Below the pieces are notes generated by a model, which was not told where the DNA came from, ran no database searches, and was given only the letters and a program-made list of their open reading frames with translations. The translations under genes were made by a program, and so were the position numbers. 64,000 nucleotides of DNA from Sutterella massiliensis (lineage in GTDB: Bacteria > Pseudomonadota > Gammaproteobacteria > Burkholderiales > Burkholderiaceae_F): positions 124,001-188,000 of the forward strand of contig NZ_JACJJC010000004.1 of NCBI RefSeq assembly GCF_016899755.1, read 5' to 3'. Numbering within the stretch: position 1 is the first letter of the stretch; each line of letters starts with the position of its first letter. Shown here one piece after another: positions 33,720-43,072 of the stretch.

Positions 33720-35348
33720 ATGAAAACCGTTCGCAACAAAAGCGCAAGGAACGTTGCGCGCCCAATCGTCCAAAGCGATCAACAATTGCCACGCCGCTGC
33801 CCGCCGTTCGGGCGTGTGGCTGCGGGCATAGCTGCTGGCATGGCCTTGACCGCACTTCTGGCTTGCGGCACCGCGGCAGCGAGAACGATTACGGTAGCGG
33901 TGGCGACGGGTTTTACGACGCTCGATCCCTACGACGCGGGCGATGCGCTTTCTCGAAACGTCGCAAAGTCTTTCTACGAAGGTCTTTACGCCTTTAACGA
34001 CAAGCTCGAGCCGCAGCCGCAGCTCGCCGAGTCTTACGAGGTGAGCGAGAACGGACTCGAGTATGTGTTTAAGCTTCGTGAGGGCGTGAAATTTCACGAC
34101 GGCACGGAATTTGACGCTCAGGCCGTCAAGGTCAACTTCGATCGCGTGCTCGATCCGAAGAACGCGCTTTCGCGCAGGACATTCTTCGGCTTCATCGACC
34201 GCGTCGAAGTGCTCGACAAGTACCGCGTTAAGTTCATCCTCAAAACGCCGATGTCGGCCTTTATTTCGCGTCTTGCAAATGGCACGGGACAAATGATCTG
34301 CCCGAGCGCCATTAAAAAGTTCGGCAGCGACGGGCTCGCTCACAACGCCTGCGGTACGGGCCCCTACGTGCTCAAAGAATTCAATCCGAGCGAGCGTCTC
34401 GTCGTAGAGAAGAATCCGAACTACCGCATCGCTGGACTTCCGAAGCTCGATGGCATCCGGTGGCTGCCGGTGCCCGAAAACAGCACCCGCGCACAGATGG
34501 TTTTGACGGGCGAGGCCGACTACGTTCACGCCATGCCGCCCGAACTCATGGGACGCGTGAACGAAAGCGATCAGGCGGTTGCGATCGTGAAGCCGTCGAT
34601 TCAGCAGCGTTATCTCGCAATCAATACGCTTGCCGAACCTTTGAACGACCTTCGCGTTCGTCAGGCGATCGCTTATGCGATCAACAAGGATGCTTTCTGC
34701 AAGGTTGTGTACGGCGGCTTTTCGCGCCCTGCGACGGGCGTGCAGCCGCCGGAAGTGCCTGGCGGCCTCAAGCTCGGGCCCTGGCCGTATGACCCGAAAA
34801 AGGCACGAGAACTTTTGAAGGAAGCGGGTTATCCGAACGGTTTCCGCACGCAAATTTGGGCTGCCTTCAATACGTCGACGAACGCCAAGGCGGTCCAGTT
34901 CCTGCAGCAGCAGCTTCGACAGGTCGGCATTCAGGCCGAAACCCGCGTATTGGAGTCCGGGCAGCGCGTTTCGTTGGTCGACAGCCACCCGGATCCGAAG
35001 ACGGCGCCTGTGCGCCTTTATCTCATCGGCTGGTCGAATTCCACCGCCGAACCCGACTGGGGCATTCGTCCGCTTTTCGACTCGCGTGAAGCACCCCCGA
35101 AGCTCGGCAACACGAGCTACTACAGCAATCCGGCGATGGATGCGGCGCTCGACCGCGGTATGGCCGAAACGGATCTTGAAAAGCGGCTTGCTGCGTACGG
35201 CGAAGCGCAGAAGATGATTTGGAACGACGTACCGGCGGTTTTTCTTACTTACGAGAACAACCTTGCCGCGGTGAACAGGCATCTCAAAAATTTCCGTCCG
35301 ATGCTTGATTCGACTTTCGAGTTTTACGAAGCGTACTGGCAGGAGTGA
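33720..35348 (+). CDS. gsiB: GsiB-like (glutathione/peptide) ABC transporter substrate-binding protein
   Basis: A 542-residue periplasmic binding protein of the SBP_bac_5 family. Similarity to E. coli GsiB is clear along the length: TITVAVATGFTTLDPYDAGD, LAESYEVSENGLEYVFKLREG, PKLDGIRWLPVPENSTRAQM, RPATGVQPPEVP, and PWPYDPKKARELLKEAGYPNGF. The N-terminus is unusually long: about 30 basic residues before the signal hydrophobic stretch, which ends near ACGTAAA; it may be cut as a lipoprotein or by signal peptidase I. GAGGAA precedes the ATG. No permease or ATPase gene is adjacent, so it must use a transporter encoded elsewhere. Glutathione or a peptide is the probable ligand (inference). Confidence 0.82.
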   Translation: MKTVRNKSARNVARPIVQSDQQLPRRCPPFGRVAAGIAAGMALTALLACGTAAARTITVAVATGFTTLDPYDAGDALSRNVAKSFYEGLYAFNDKLEPQPQLAESYEVSENGLEYVFKLREGVKFHDGTEFDAQAVKVNFDRVLDPKNALSRRTFFGFIDRVEVLDKYRVKFILKTPMSAFISRLANGTGQMICPSAIKKFGSDGLAHNACGTGPYVLKEFNPSERLVVEKNPNYRIAGLPKLDGIRWLPVPENSTRAQMVLTGEADYVHAMPPELMGRVNESDQAVAIVKPSIQQRYLAINTLAEPLNDLRVRQAIAYAINKDAFCKVVYGGFSRPATGVQPPEVPGGLKLGPWPYDPKKARELLKEAGYPNGFRTQIWAAFNTSTNAKAVQFLQQQLRQVGIQAETRVLESGQRVSLVDSHPDPKTAPVRLYLIGWSNSTAEPDWGIRPLFDSREAPPKLGNTSYYSNPAMDAALDRGMAETDLEKRLAAYGEAQKMIWNDVPAVFLTYENNLAAVNRHLKNFRPMLDSTFEFYEAYWQE

Positions 35349-35367
35349 TCGCACGCAATTGAGAGCA

Positions 35368-35404
35368 GGGACTGCGGCCCGAACGCTTGAGCGGCCGCAG
35401 TTCC
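35368..35404. terminator. Hairpin between convergent genes
   Basis: Arms GGGACTGCGGCC (35368-35379) and GGCCGCAGTTCC (35393-35404) pair with one G-T pair. It lies between the stops of the gsiB-like gene and the MATE gene, so it can serve both. No T run follows, which weakens the call. Confidence 0.45.
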
Positions 35405-35425
35405 TATGCAAGCAAAATGCAGTTT

Positions 35426-36802
35426 TCAGGCACCAAAGCCTGTCGGTTGAGGCAGCTTTGCTTTTGCAAACAGAAGCGCGCCTGCTGCGAAAAGCGTCAC
35501 GAGTTCGGCGAACGGTACGGCAAACCAAAGCGGAGACGCGCTCAGGTCGACGAGCTGCGCAAGCCCCGAGGACTCGATCGCTTCTGCAGCAGCAGGCAGA
35601 ACCGCAATCGCCGTGCACGGCAATATAAACGTTCTCAAAAGCGAAACGGCCGAGGCGCATCCGCCGAAAGCGAGCGCGGCGAGCGCGTACGTAAGAAAGA
35701 GATTGAGACCTAAAAAGAGAAGTGAGAGAGCCTGAATCGGATAGGCGATTTTCAGAAGAGCGATGACAGTCGTGTTCTCTGCGGCGAAATAGCCGAAGAC
35801 CGCGCTGCCTGCGACACTTGAACACATGTAAGCCGACAGCGAAAGGCAGAGCGCGGCAAAAAGTGCTCTGCGCAGCGTTTGAAGGACACCGCGGCGGTCG
35901 TTCGCGCCCGATTTGTAGGCAACAATCGGCGCAACGGCTTCGCAGTACCCGTGATAGGCGGCGTTGAAGACGAAAACCGTAAACGTTGCGACCGAGAGGG
36001 CGGCTACGCCGTCAACGCCGAGCTCGGCCAAGAAGGCGCGGTTGAAAAACCAGAGCGTAAAGACGCCGCAGAGATTCGAGGTAAATTCGAAGCCGCCCGT
36101 TAGGAAAATTGCCGGGAGCTTTCCGAGAGAAGGCCTAACGAAGCGAAGCGACGCGGCGCACTGCGGGCGCGCGAGGAGGACTAGCCCAAAGAGCACCGCA
36201 GTCAACCACGAAAGGACGGTGGCGCAGGCCGCGCCCTCGATGCCTGTGCCGAGAATACTTAGCGCGAACCAGTCGGCTGCAGCATTCACGACGCCCGATA
36301 CGACGGCAACGAGAAGCGCGTCTTTGGGACGGGCGCAAACCGTGAGAAAAGTCTGAACGACAAAACTCAGCAAAAAGAGCGGCGCTGCTGCGAGAAGAAT
36401 GCGCATGTACGTCGCTGCAAGATCTCTCGCTTCGGCCGGCATGCCGATTCTTTCGAAAATGACGGGCAGGAAGGCGAACGATATGCCGCCCAAAAGAAGA
36501 CCGAAAGAGCCGTTCGTACATAGAGCGGTCGCGAGCAACGTTCGCGCCTCATTGGGTTTGCCCGAGCCAAGCGAACGCGCCGCACAGGTGCCGGAGCCGC
36601 TCGCAGTCATAACGCCGAATGCCATCAGAAAAGAAATGATCGGATAGCTCAGACTGATCGAGGCAAGTGCGGTTGTTCCCAGATACCGGCTGACGAGTAG
36701 TCCGTCAACAACGAGATAGGACATGACGACAAGCGACATCAGCATGCGAGGCGCAGCATGCCGAAGAAGCTCAAATGAGGAAAAGTCCCGCTCAAACGTC
36801 AT
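35426..36802 (-). CDS. MATE-family efflux protein
   Basis: A 458-residue inner-membrane transporter with about twelve hydrophobic segments in two MATE repeats. Family features include YLVVDGLLVSRYLGTTALASI in the first helices and GVMTASGSGTCAARSLGSG after helix 2, with the second repeat starting IFLTGGFEFTSNLCGVF. Start ATG 36802 overlaps the stop of the permease gene by four bases (ATGA), so it is the last gene of the siderophore uptake operon. MATE proteins export cationic drugs and metabolites with sodium or protons. Its place in this operon suggests export of a siderophore or of a chelator after iron release (inference). Confidence 0.85.
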   Translation of the reverse strand: MTFERDFSSFELLRHAAPRMLMSLVVMSYLVVDGLLVSRYLGTTALASISLSYPIISFLMAFGVMTASGSGTCAARSLGSGKPNEARTLLATALCTNGSFGLLLGGISFAFLPVIFERIGMPAEARDLAATYMRILLAAAPLFLLSFVVQTFLTVCARPKDALLVAVVSGVVNAAADWFALSILGTGIEGAACATVLSWLTAVLFGLVLLARPQCAASLRFVRPSLGKLPAIFLTGGFEFTSNLCGVFTLWFFNRAFLAELGVDGVAALSVATFTVFVFNAAYHGYCEAVAPIVAYKSGANDRRGVLQTLRRALFAALCLSLSAYMCSSVAGSAVFGYFAAENTTVIALLKIAYPIQALSLLFLGLNLFLTYALAALAFGGCASAVSLLRTFILPCTAIAVLPAAAEAIESSGLAQLVDLSASPLWFAVPFAELVTLFAAGALLFAKAKLPQPTGFGA

Positions 36803-38895
36803 CGAGTTGCTCCGCGGCAGAGACGCGCTTTGAGAAGGAGCGCGAGGAAATAAAGCGCGCCGACGATCGCGGCAAGCGTGCCCGCTGGGATCTGTGCGGG
36901 CGCAATCAACATTTGGCCGAGCCAGTCGGCAGAAGCCGTGAGTGCGGCGCCCGCTAATGCGGCTGTAACGAGCTCTTCGGTACAGGTCCTTGCACCGAGG
37001 AGCACGGCGAGATGGGGCGCAACGAGTCCGACAAAGGCGACAGGGCCCATAGTGGCTGTCGCTGAAGCGCAGAGCAGGGCGCATAGAAGGAGCAGGATGG
37101 CCGTCATGCCTTTGACGGAGAGACCGCGCGAAGCGGCAAAGTCCCGTCCGATCGAAAGAAGCGTGAGGCTTCTTGAAAGTGCAAATGCAAGGGCGGCAAG
37201 TATGGCGAAGGCGAGGGCGAGGCGCTCGGCGCTTTCGCTCGTTGCTTTGTAGGTCGACCCCGAAAGCCACTGAAGAATGAAATAGTTGTCCATTGTGCCG
37301 CGCGAAAGCATCAGGGCCGTAAAGGCGTCAAAAAGGGCGGAAACCGCAATCCCGAGAACAATGACGAGCACGGGCGAAAAATGCGTGCGCTTGGCGAGCA
37401 TGAGAATGGCGCCCAACACGGCCAGGCTTCCAGCGAGCGCCCACAGCACTGACGATTCCGCATCGGAACCTACGCCCGCGCCGCAGAAGGTCGCCGCCGC
37501 AACGACGGCAAAAGTGGCGCCCGAGGTGACGCCGAGGATGTCGGGACTGGCCAAAGGGTTGCCGACGAGGCGCCGCAAGATCACGCCTGCCGCGGCGAGC
37601 GAAGCGCCGGCGAAAAGAGCGGTTGCAAGTCTAGGCAGCCGCAGCGCGAGCGCTTGCTCGCTCGCGGCTCCCCAGCGCCAGCCTTCGGTCGAAGCGTTCA
37701 AAAAGAGGGTGAGCCCGGCGACGAGCGCAAGCACTGCTGCGATCGGCCAAAGCACACGGACCAAGCCCGAAAACGCGTCGAAGCCCTTCGCTGACGCGCG
37801 CATTGCGCTCTTATGCACTGTTCGCTCGATGCCGATGCACTCCTGCGGATTCTCTCTGAGCCCGGTTTGAGTGCGAAGAAGATAAGCGATGAAGACGGGG
37901 GTTCCCAAAAGCGCCGCGATGACGCCCGTCGGAACGATCGACTCGGTAAGAGCGCCGAGAAGCACCGCGATTCCGTCCGTTGCACACAAGAGGACGCTGC
38001 CGATAAGCGCGCTCGCGACGAGCTGCGAGCGAGGCGAGCGCCAGCCCAGGGACCTCGCGATATTGGGGGCAATGAGTCCCGTGAAGTTGATGACGCCTGC
38101 GAGCGTCACAAACGAGCAGGCGAGCCAGACGCCCAGAAAAGCGAGCGCAACAAATACCGGCTGCACGGCGAGGCCGCGTGCGCGTGCGCCCTCTTCGCCG
38201 AGCGAAAGAAGTGCGAGAAGACGCGGCGCAAAGGCGATAAGGGCCGCCATCACGGGGATCGTTCGCCAAGCCAGCCAGCTGACGCCATCCCGGCCGTTTT
38301 GCGCGAGGTCGCCTGCACCCCAAAGAAAGATGTTGGAAACAAAATCGCTCTTCAGAAGGAGCACTGCTGCGGCGACGGCGCCGAAAAGCAAATTGACGAC
38401 CATGCCGGCAATAACGAGCGCAGAACCCGTCATGCCGCGCGGTCCGGCAATGGCGGCAATGAGTCCGAATCCCGTGAGTCCTCCTGCGAAAGCAGCAAAT
38501 GCAAGACCGTCCCCCGTGAGTGCGGGCGCAAACGCAGAAGCAAGAACGATTGCAAGCCAGGCGCCTGCAGATGTGCCGAGCGTCATGGGCGAGGTCATCG
38601 GATTATTCGTCAGCTGCTGCAAAAGCGCTCCGGTCAATCCCAAAATGGCGCCGCCGAGCAGTGCGGCAGCCAGACGCGGCAGCGTTCCGTAAGCGTAGTA
38701 GAAGGCGTCGAAGCTCTCCGCGCGGCTCGGATCCATGAGAAGCTCGATGAGTTCTTTTGCGCCGAGGGGGTTCTCTACCCGAATTGAAAGACCGGTGCCT
38801 AAGAGCGCGAGAACGAGCCACGGGAACGCTCGCGCGTGACGGACAAAGGGCCGTGAGCGAGAACTTGAATTTCGGGCGATCTTTGCCGCAGTCAT
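36799..38895 (-). CDS. fhuB: FhuB-like fused iron-siderophore ABC permease
   Basis: A 698-residue permease with two FecCD-type domains in one chain, as in FhuB (about twenty membrane helices). The first half includes LGLTGALLQQLTNNPMTSPMTLG and LVIAGMVVNLLFGAV; the second half ASLAAAGVILRRLVGNPLASPDILG and, near the end, GPVAFVGLVAPHLAVLLGAR. Each half has the GxxxQxxxxNPLAxPxxLG-like element, somewhat altered. It overlaps the binding-protein gene upstream and the MATE gene downstream by four bases each, so the operon is translationally coupled. It should import ferric hydroxamate or a related chelate with the ATPase and binding protein here. Confidence 0.87.
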   Translation of the reverse strand: MTAAKIARNSSSRSRPFVRHARAFPWLVLALLGTGLSIRVENPLGAKELIELLMDPSRAESFDAFYYAYGTLPRLAAALLGGAILGLTGALLQQLTNNPMTSPMTLGTSAGAWLAIVLASAFAPALTGDGLAFAAFAGGLTGFGLIAAIAGPRGMTGSALVIAGMVVNLLFGAVAAAVLLLKSDFVSNIFLWGAGDLAQNGRDGVSWLAWRTIPVMAALIAFAPRLLALLSLGEEGARARGLAVQPVFVALAFLGVWLACSFVTLAGVINFTGLIAPNIARSLGWRSPRSQLVASALIGSVLLCATDGIAVLLGALTESIVPTGVIAALLGTPVFIAYLLRTQTGLRENPQECIGIERTVHKSAMRASAKGFDAFSGLVRVLWPIAAVLALVAGLTLFLNASTEGWRWGAASEQALALRLPRLATALFAGASLAAAGVILRRLVGNPLASPDILGVTSGATFAVVAAATFCGAGVGSDAESSVLWALAGSLAVLGAILMLAKRTHFSPVLVIVLGIAVSALFDAFTALMLSRGTMDNYFILQWLSGSTYKATSESAERLALAFAILAALAFALSRSLTLLSIGRDFAASRGLSVKGMTAILLLLCALLCASATATMGPVAFVGLVAPHLAVLLGARTCTEELVTAALAGAALTASADWLGQMLIAPAQIPAGTLAAIVGALYFLALLLKARLCRGATR

Positions 38896-39923
38896 GCCGC
38901 CTCCTTTCGGTGGATGCCGCCGCTATCCGGCGCGAGCGTCAAAAGCGCATGGCAGATCGATTCGGCCGTCGCAAGAATCGACAGCGCGCCGCCGTGGCTC
39001 CAATAGGGTTCGGCGGCGGCGACGCGTCCCTTTCTTGCAAAGGGCGTCGCGCGCCAGAGAATCGAATTGAGAACTTTCTTTTCCATGGCAAAGGGACGCA
39101 CATAGATGATGTAAGCCTCTTCGAGGTTCTTCAAGTCGCGGATTCGAAGTTGAGTGAGCCCGTAATCGGCTGCCGGCAGATCGAGCGGCTGGCGGATGCC
39201 CATTTTTTCGAGCGCGTAGTGCGCAATGGAATTGGATGTGTAAACGAAAAGCGTTGTCGGACCGGAAAATCGGATCACCTGAACGGCAGGCGCACCGCCG
39301 AACGCATGACGGATCTCTTCGCCCAAGCGCGCAAGCGTTTCATCAATTCGCATAACGAGCGCTTGCGCCCTCGCTTCTCGCTCGAAGAGTCTGCCAAGCG
39401 CGAGCAGATTCGCAATGGTTCCTTCGGCCTGCCCGAGAGGCGCCTCTTTTTTAGCGTTCTCAAAACAGAGAACGGGTGCGATCTTTCCAAGGATCTGCAG
39501 CCGGTCGAGCTGTGTGGGACCGATCAGTATGAGGTCGGGCTTGAGTGACGCAATGCGCTCGATATTGGGTTCGGCACGCGTGCCCACGTCTGCGATGCCC
39601 TCGGGGAGCGCGGGCGTGCGCACCCACTGACGCCAGGGTGCGGTGTCGGCGGCACCGACGGGACGGATGCCGAGCGCAATCAGGTTTTCAAGGAGATCCC
39701 ACTGCAGCGCCACGACGCGCGAAGGCGTCGCGGGAAAGACGTGCTCGCCGCGGCTGTCGCGGATGCGACGGGCCGGGCAGCCGGCTTCGCTCGGTCCAAT
39801 CGCTTCCGCTTTCGTGGAAAGGAAGGCGCAGAGAAGCGCCGCGGCGAGGAACTTTCGCCGCCCGGGCGCTTTCACGGCGTTTGACGAAGAGCGCCTGAAG
39901 GAAAAAAGATTGTTCATTCGCAT
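38892..39923 (-). CDS. fhuD: FhuD/FecB-like siderophore-binding protein
   Basis: A 343-residue periplasmic binding protein of the iron-siderophore class. The leader has GRRKFLAAALLCAFL, close to a Tat signal, ending near TKAEA. The mature part shows the family order: SRVVALQWDLLENLIALGIRP, ASLKPDLILIGP, and a C-terminal region with ILATAESICHALL. It overlaps the ATPase gene by ten bases and the permease gene by four. Together with the fused permease this matches FhuD in organisation and size, though the ligand is not proven. Confidence 0.85.
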   Translation of the reverse strand: MRMNNLFSFRRSSSNAVKAPGRRKFLAAALLCAFLSTKAEAIGPSEAGCPARRIRDSRGEHVFPATPSRVVALQWDLLENLIALGIRPVGAADTAPWRQWVRTPALPEGIADVGTRAEPNIERIASLKPDLILIGPTQLDRLQILGKIAPVLCFENAKKEAPLGQAEGTIANLLALGRLFEREARAQALVMRIDETLARLGEEIRHAFGGAPAVQVIRFSGPTTLFVYTSNSIAHYALEKMGIRQPLDLPAADYGLTQLRIRDLKNLEEAYIIYVRPFAMEKKVLNSILWRATPFARKGRVAAAEPYWSHGGALSILATAESICHALLTLAPDSGGIHRKEAA

Positions 39924-40705
39924 ACAACCGCCACTTTGAGGTTCGTCGAACAGTGTTCTGCGGGCGGATGCGGATGGTCAAAGAGACGCAGATCCGTCTC
40001 AAAGAGCGAACGGAGGTTTGCCTCGTCGGCGAGCACGTCACGGCCGCCCTCAAAGAGCAACCTGCCGCCCTTGAGCGCCACGACGTGCGTCGCGTATCGA
40101 AGCGCAAGGTTGATGTCGTGAATGATCGTGATGACGCCGCGCGAGGCAGTGCGGTTGAGTTTTTCCAAAAGACCGAGAACGCCGTACTGGTGCTTGACGT
40201 CGAGCGCGGAAGTCGGTTCGTCGAGAATCATGAGCGGCGAGGCTTGCGCGAGCAGCATGCCGATCCAAACGCGCTGACGTTCCCCCCCGGAGAGTTCGTC
40301 TGCACAGGCGAAGGCAAAGCGCGAGGTATCCGTGGCGGCAAGCGCTTCGTCCACCGCTCTTTCGTCGTCCTTGCGCCAGCGGCCGAAAAGACCTCGGTAG
40401 GGGTAGCGGCCGAGCCGCACGAGCTCGCGGCAGGTAAGGCCCGCGGAGGCGGGAAGCTTCTGCGGCAAAAAGGCGATTGCGCCAGCCCGTTCTTTTTCGG
40501 AAAGCGAAAAAATGTCGACGCCTTCGAGCATGACTGTGCCGCTTTCGGGCTTTGTCAGGCCGGCGATGACGTTTGCAAGCGTTGATTTTCCGCTGCCGTT
40601 GTGGCCGAGCACGACCGTGAGTTTGTCGGTCGGAATCGACAAATGATCGATGTCGAGAATCGTTCGACCGTCTCGAACGACTCGAAGGTCTTCAATCTCA
40701 AGCAT
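39914..40705 (-). CDS. fhuC: FhuC-like iron-siderophore ABC ATPase
   Basis: A 263-residue ATP-binding subunit. Walker A GHNGSGKST (about 34-42), the Q-loop near FLPQKLPAS, signature LSGGERQRV, Walker B LMILDEPTSALD and the switch histidine in IIHDINLAL are all intact. Order and length match FhuC/FepC. It is the first gene after the receptor gene, with a 157-base gap holding a hairpin. It should power the fused permease of this operon. Confidence 0.9.
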   Translation of the reverse strand: MLEIEDLRVVRDGRTILDIDHLSIPTDKLTVVLGHNGSGKSTLANVIAGLTKPESGTVMLEGVDIFSLSEKERAGAIAFLPQKLPASAGLTCRELVRLGRYPYRGLFGRWRKDDERAVDEALAATDTSRFAFACADELSGGERQRVWIGMLLAQASPLMILDEPTSALDVKHQYGVLGLLEKLNRTASRGVITIIHDINLALRYATHVVALKGGRLLFEGGRDVLADEANLRSLFETDLRLFDHPHPPAEHCSTNLKVAVVCE

Positions 40706-40774
40706 GAAATGGTTGCCGCAGCATTTTTGCGCTTTGTGAGCTCGCCCCGGCGAAGCGAATTAGAAAATAGTGGT

Positions 40775-40810
40775 GACGCTGCGGCCTGTTTGTGAACGTG
40801 CCGCAGCGTC
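40775..40810 (-). terminator. Hairpin between receptor and ATPase genes (terminator or attenuator)
   Basis: Perfect eleven-base arms GACGCTGCGGC (40775-40785) and GCCGCAGCGTC (40800-40810). On the minus strand it is followed by ACCACTATTTTC, so the T run is imperfect. It may partly end receptor transcripts so that the receptor is made in excess over the transporter (inference). Confidence 0.5.
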
Positions 40811-40862
40811 CTGATCAAAAGGCCGAAAGCGGAGAAGATCGGCCCCGGTTCCCGACAGATGG

Positions 40863-43034
40863 CTACCAGCTGTAGCTCACCGTGCCGCGAACGACACGGC
40901 CTTCGCCGTAGTAGGCCGTGTTCCAGTCGCAGCCTGCCACGTAGCGGTGGTCGGTAATGTTCGACGCGGAGGCGACAAACTTCCAGTGACGGTCGTACGT
41001 GTAGACAGCGTTGGCGTCCCAAAGCGTTGCGGAATCAACCTTGTGTCGATAGTACGTGTCGCGGGTCGAGCCGAGGAAGCGGATCCCGTTGCCGATCGTA
41101 AGATTCGGGAGCCCGAAATCGGCAAAGTTGTAGGAGAGCCACGCAGAGGCGACATGCTTGGGCGAGAGTTCGGCCTCGTCGTGCCACTTGCCGAAGGCGT
41201 CCTGGTACTTGGGCTTTGTGACTTCTTGGTACGTGTAGGCGGCGTTAAGACGCAGGTTGTCCGTGAGTGCTGCATTCACCGAGAATTCGATGCCCGTCGA
41301 CTCTTTCTGCGCGACCTGCGACTGCGCAAGAATGCCGCCGATCACTGACTGCGCGAGCGCATTTTTCTGCTTCAAGCGGAACCACGCGATGTTGACGTAG
41401 CCGTCGAGCCAGTCGGGCGTGAATTTCACGCCTGCCTCGAGCTGTTCGGTTTCTACGGGCTCGTAAATGTAGTAGCCGTAGGTTCCGGGCAGGTAGCCCC
41501 CGACCTGTGCCATCGAAGCATTCGTGAAGAAGGCCTCCGAGTAGTTGAGGTAGGGAGAAATGCCGAAGGGACCGAAATACATGACGCCTGCGTTCCAGGA
41601 GAGCTGCCCTTCGTCAAGCTTGTCGGAGGCGTTGATCGAATCGGGATTTTCGTTCGTCGCGTCGATTTTGACGAAGTCGTAGCGCATGCCGCCCTTAAGA
41701 AGAATCGTATCGTTCCAGACGGTCTGCGCCTGCGTGTAAAGACCAAGCTGGCGCTTTTTGATCTCGTTGCCCCAGAGCTTGAGTTCGCTGTCCGAAGGCA
41801 TGCCGCTGTGCGACGGGTTGAAGGGATCGGCATTCTCGATGGCAACGCCGAGACCGTTGCCGTCCCACTTGTTGCGATGGTGCTGGTAGTCGAAGCCGAG
41901 CTGCAGCACGGTGTCGATGTCGTCGGTCTTCCACGTGCCCGTCAGGTTGTTGTCGAAGGTGAAGCTCGTCTGCGTGCCGTCGTTCAAAAGCGTGGCGCGG
42001 TAAAGACCGTTCGCCGAGGGGCCGGCGGCGGTGTCAAGGGACCCGTAAGCGGCCGTCGTTCGGAAGTAGAGGTCCGTGTGCTTGACGGTAAAGCTCTGCT
42101 TGTATTCGAGACGATCGTTGAAGGCATGGCGGAACTCCCAGCCGAAGCTCGCCTGATCCTTGTCGTAGACGTCGTGCTCCGGATCGCCGTAATTCGTGCC
42201 GTAGGGGATTTTGCTGCCATTGCGATCGACAACCGTTCCCCAGGCGGGCATGAAGGCTGCGCTCGGAGTCTTTTTGTCCTTGAGGTAGCTCGCCATGAGC
42301 GTAAGCGACGTTTTTTCGGAAATGTCGATCGTCCAGCTCGGTGCGACGTAGGCGCGCCAGCCGTTGACGCCGTTGACGAACGAATCCTCACGGTTGGCCA
42401 TGGCAACGAGACGGTAGCGCTGCGAGCCGTCTTCGGTGACAAAGTCTGAAATATCGAAGCCCCCTTGAACGAAGCTCTGGGAGCCGCCCGTAAGCGTGAC
42501 GGTCTTTTGAGGGGTTTTTGTGGGCTTTTTCGTAACAAGATTGACGACGCCGCCCGGCTGCGAATCGCCGTAAAGTGCCGAGGCGGGCCCCGAGATCACT
42601 TCGATCGCCTCAAGCCCGAAGGGCTCGATCGTCGTGTCGAAGTACCCTTCCTGGTATTGCGTCTGGCCGTCAACGAGCGTTGTTACCTGGAAGCCGCGCA
42701 TGCGCATCCAGTTGGTGTCGTAGTCGGCGCCGTAAGGATTGACAAAGCCCGGCGTGTAGCGAAGCGCGTCGTCGACCTTGCGAAGGACTTTCTCTTCGAG
42801 CTCCTGCTTTTCAATGATTGCAACGGACTGCGGCGTTTCTTCCGGAAGCACGTTGATTTTGAGAACCTCCGCCGTGACGTTGACGGCGTCGAGCGAAATA
42901 ACTGCTTCGCCGGCATCGGTTGCAGTCGGTGCGGCATCCGCAGCGTGAGCGGAAGCCGCGCCGAGCGCTGCGACGGCAGAAAGCAGCGAGAGCATGATCG
43001 GTGTCGGGCGGCGAAGTCGGTGAGAGACGGTCAT
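40863..43034 (-). CDS. TonB-dependent siderophore receptor, FhuA/FpvA-like
   Basis: A 723-residue outer-membrane receptor. A signal peptide (about 1-32) is followed by a plug domain with VLPEETPQSVAIIEKQELEE, ALRYTPGFVNPYGADY, IRGF-like MRMRGFQVTTLVDG, and IEVISGPASALYGDSQPGG, the hallmark of siderophore receptors. The beta barrel runs to a C-terminal aromatic YSW end. Typical length. It is the first gene of the uptake operon and has a Fur-box-like site just before its start. Ligand class (probably hydroxamate) is inferred from the FhuB-type permease only. Confidence 0.9.
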   Translation of the reverse strand: MTVSHRLRRPTPIMLSLLSAVAALGAASAHAADAAPTATDAGEAVISLDAVNVTAEVLKINVLPEETPQSVAIIEKQELEEKVLRKVDDALRYTPGFVNPYGADYDTNWMRMRGFQVTTLVDGQTQYQEGYFDTTIEPFGLEAIEVISGPASALYGDSQPGGVVNLVTKKPTKTPQKTVTLTGGSQSFVQGGFDISDFVTEDGSQRYRLVAMANREDSFVNGVNGWRAYVAPSWTIDISEKTSLTLMASYLKDKKTPSAAFMPAWGTVVDRNGSKIPYGTNYGDPEHDVYDKDQASFGWEFRHAFNDRLEYKQSFTVKHTDLYFRTTAAYGSLDTAAGPSANGLYRATLLNDGTQTSFTFDNNLTGTWKTDDIDTVLQLGFDYQHHRNKWDGNGLGVAIENADPFNPSHSGMPSDSELKLWGNEIKKRQLGLYTQAQTVWNDTILLKGGMRYDFVKIDATNENPDSINASDKLDEGQLSWNAGVMYFGPFGISPYLNYSEAFFTNASMAQVGGYLPGTYGYYIYEPVETEQLEAGVKFTPDWLDGYVNIAWFRLKQKNALAQSVIGGILAQSQVAQKESTGIEFSVNAALTDNLRLNAAYTYQEVTKPKYQDAFGKWHDEAELSPKHVASAWLSYNFADFGLPNLTIGNGIRFLGSTRDTYYRHKVDSATLWDANAVYTYDRHWKFVASASNITDHRYVAGCDWNTAYYGEGRVVRGTVSYSW

Positions 43035-43051
43035 GATTTATTTGATAATAA

Positions 43052-43072
43052 AAACGAGAACGATTCGTATTA
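43052..43072 (-). promoter_or_regulatory. Fur-box-like site before the siderophore receptor gene
   Basis: Read on the minus strand the site is TAATACGAATCGTTCTCGTTT, close to Fur boxes of related betaproteobacteria with the core GAATCGTTCTC. It lies about 20 bases upstream of the receptor ATG, in an AT-rich stretch. Iron repression of the whole operon is inferred. Confidence 0.6.
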
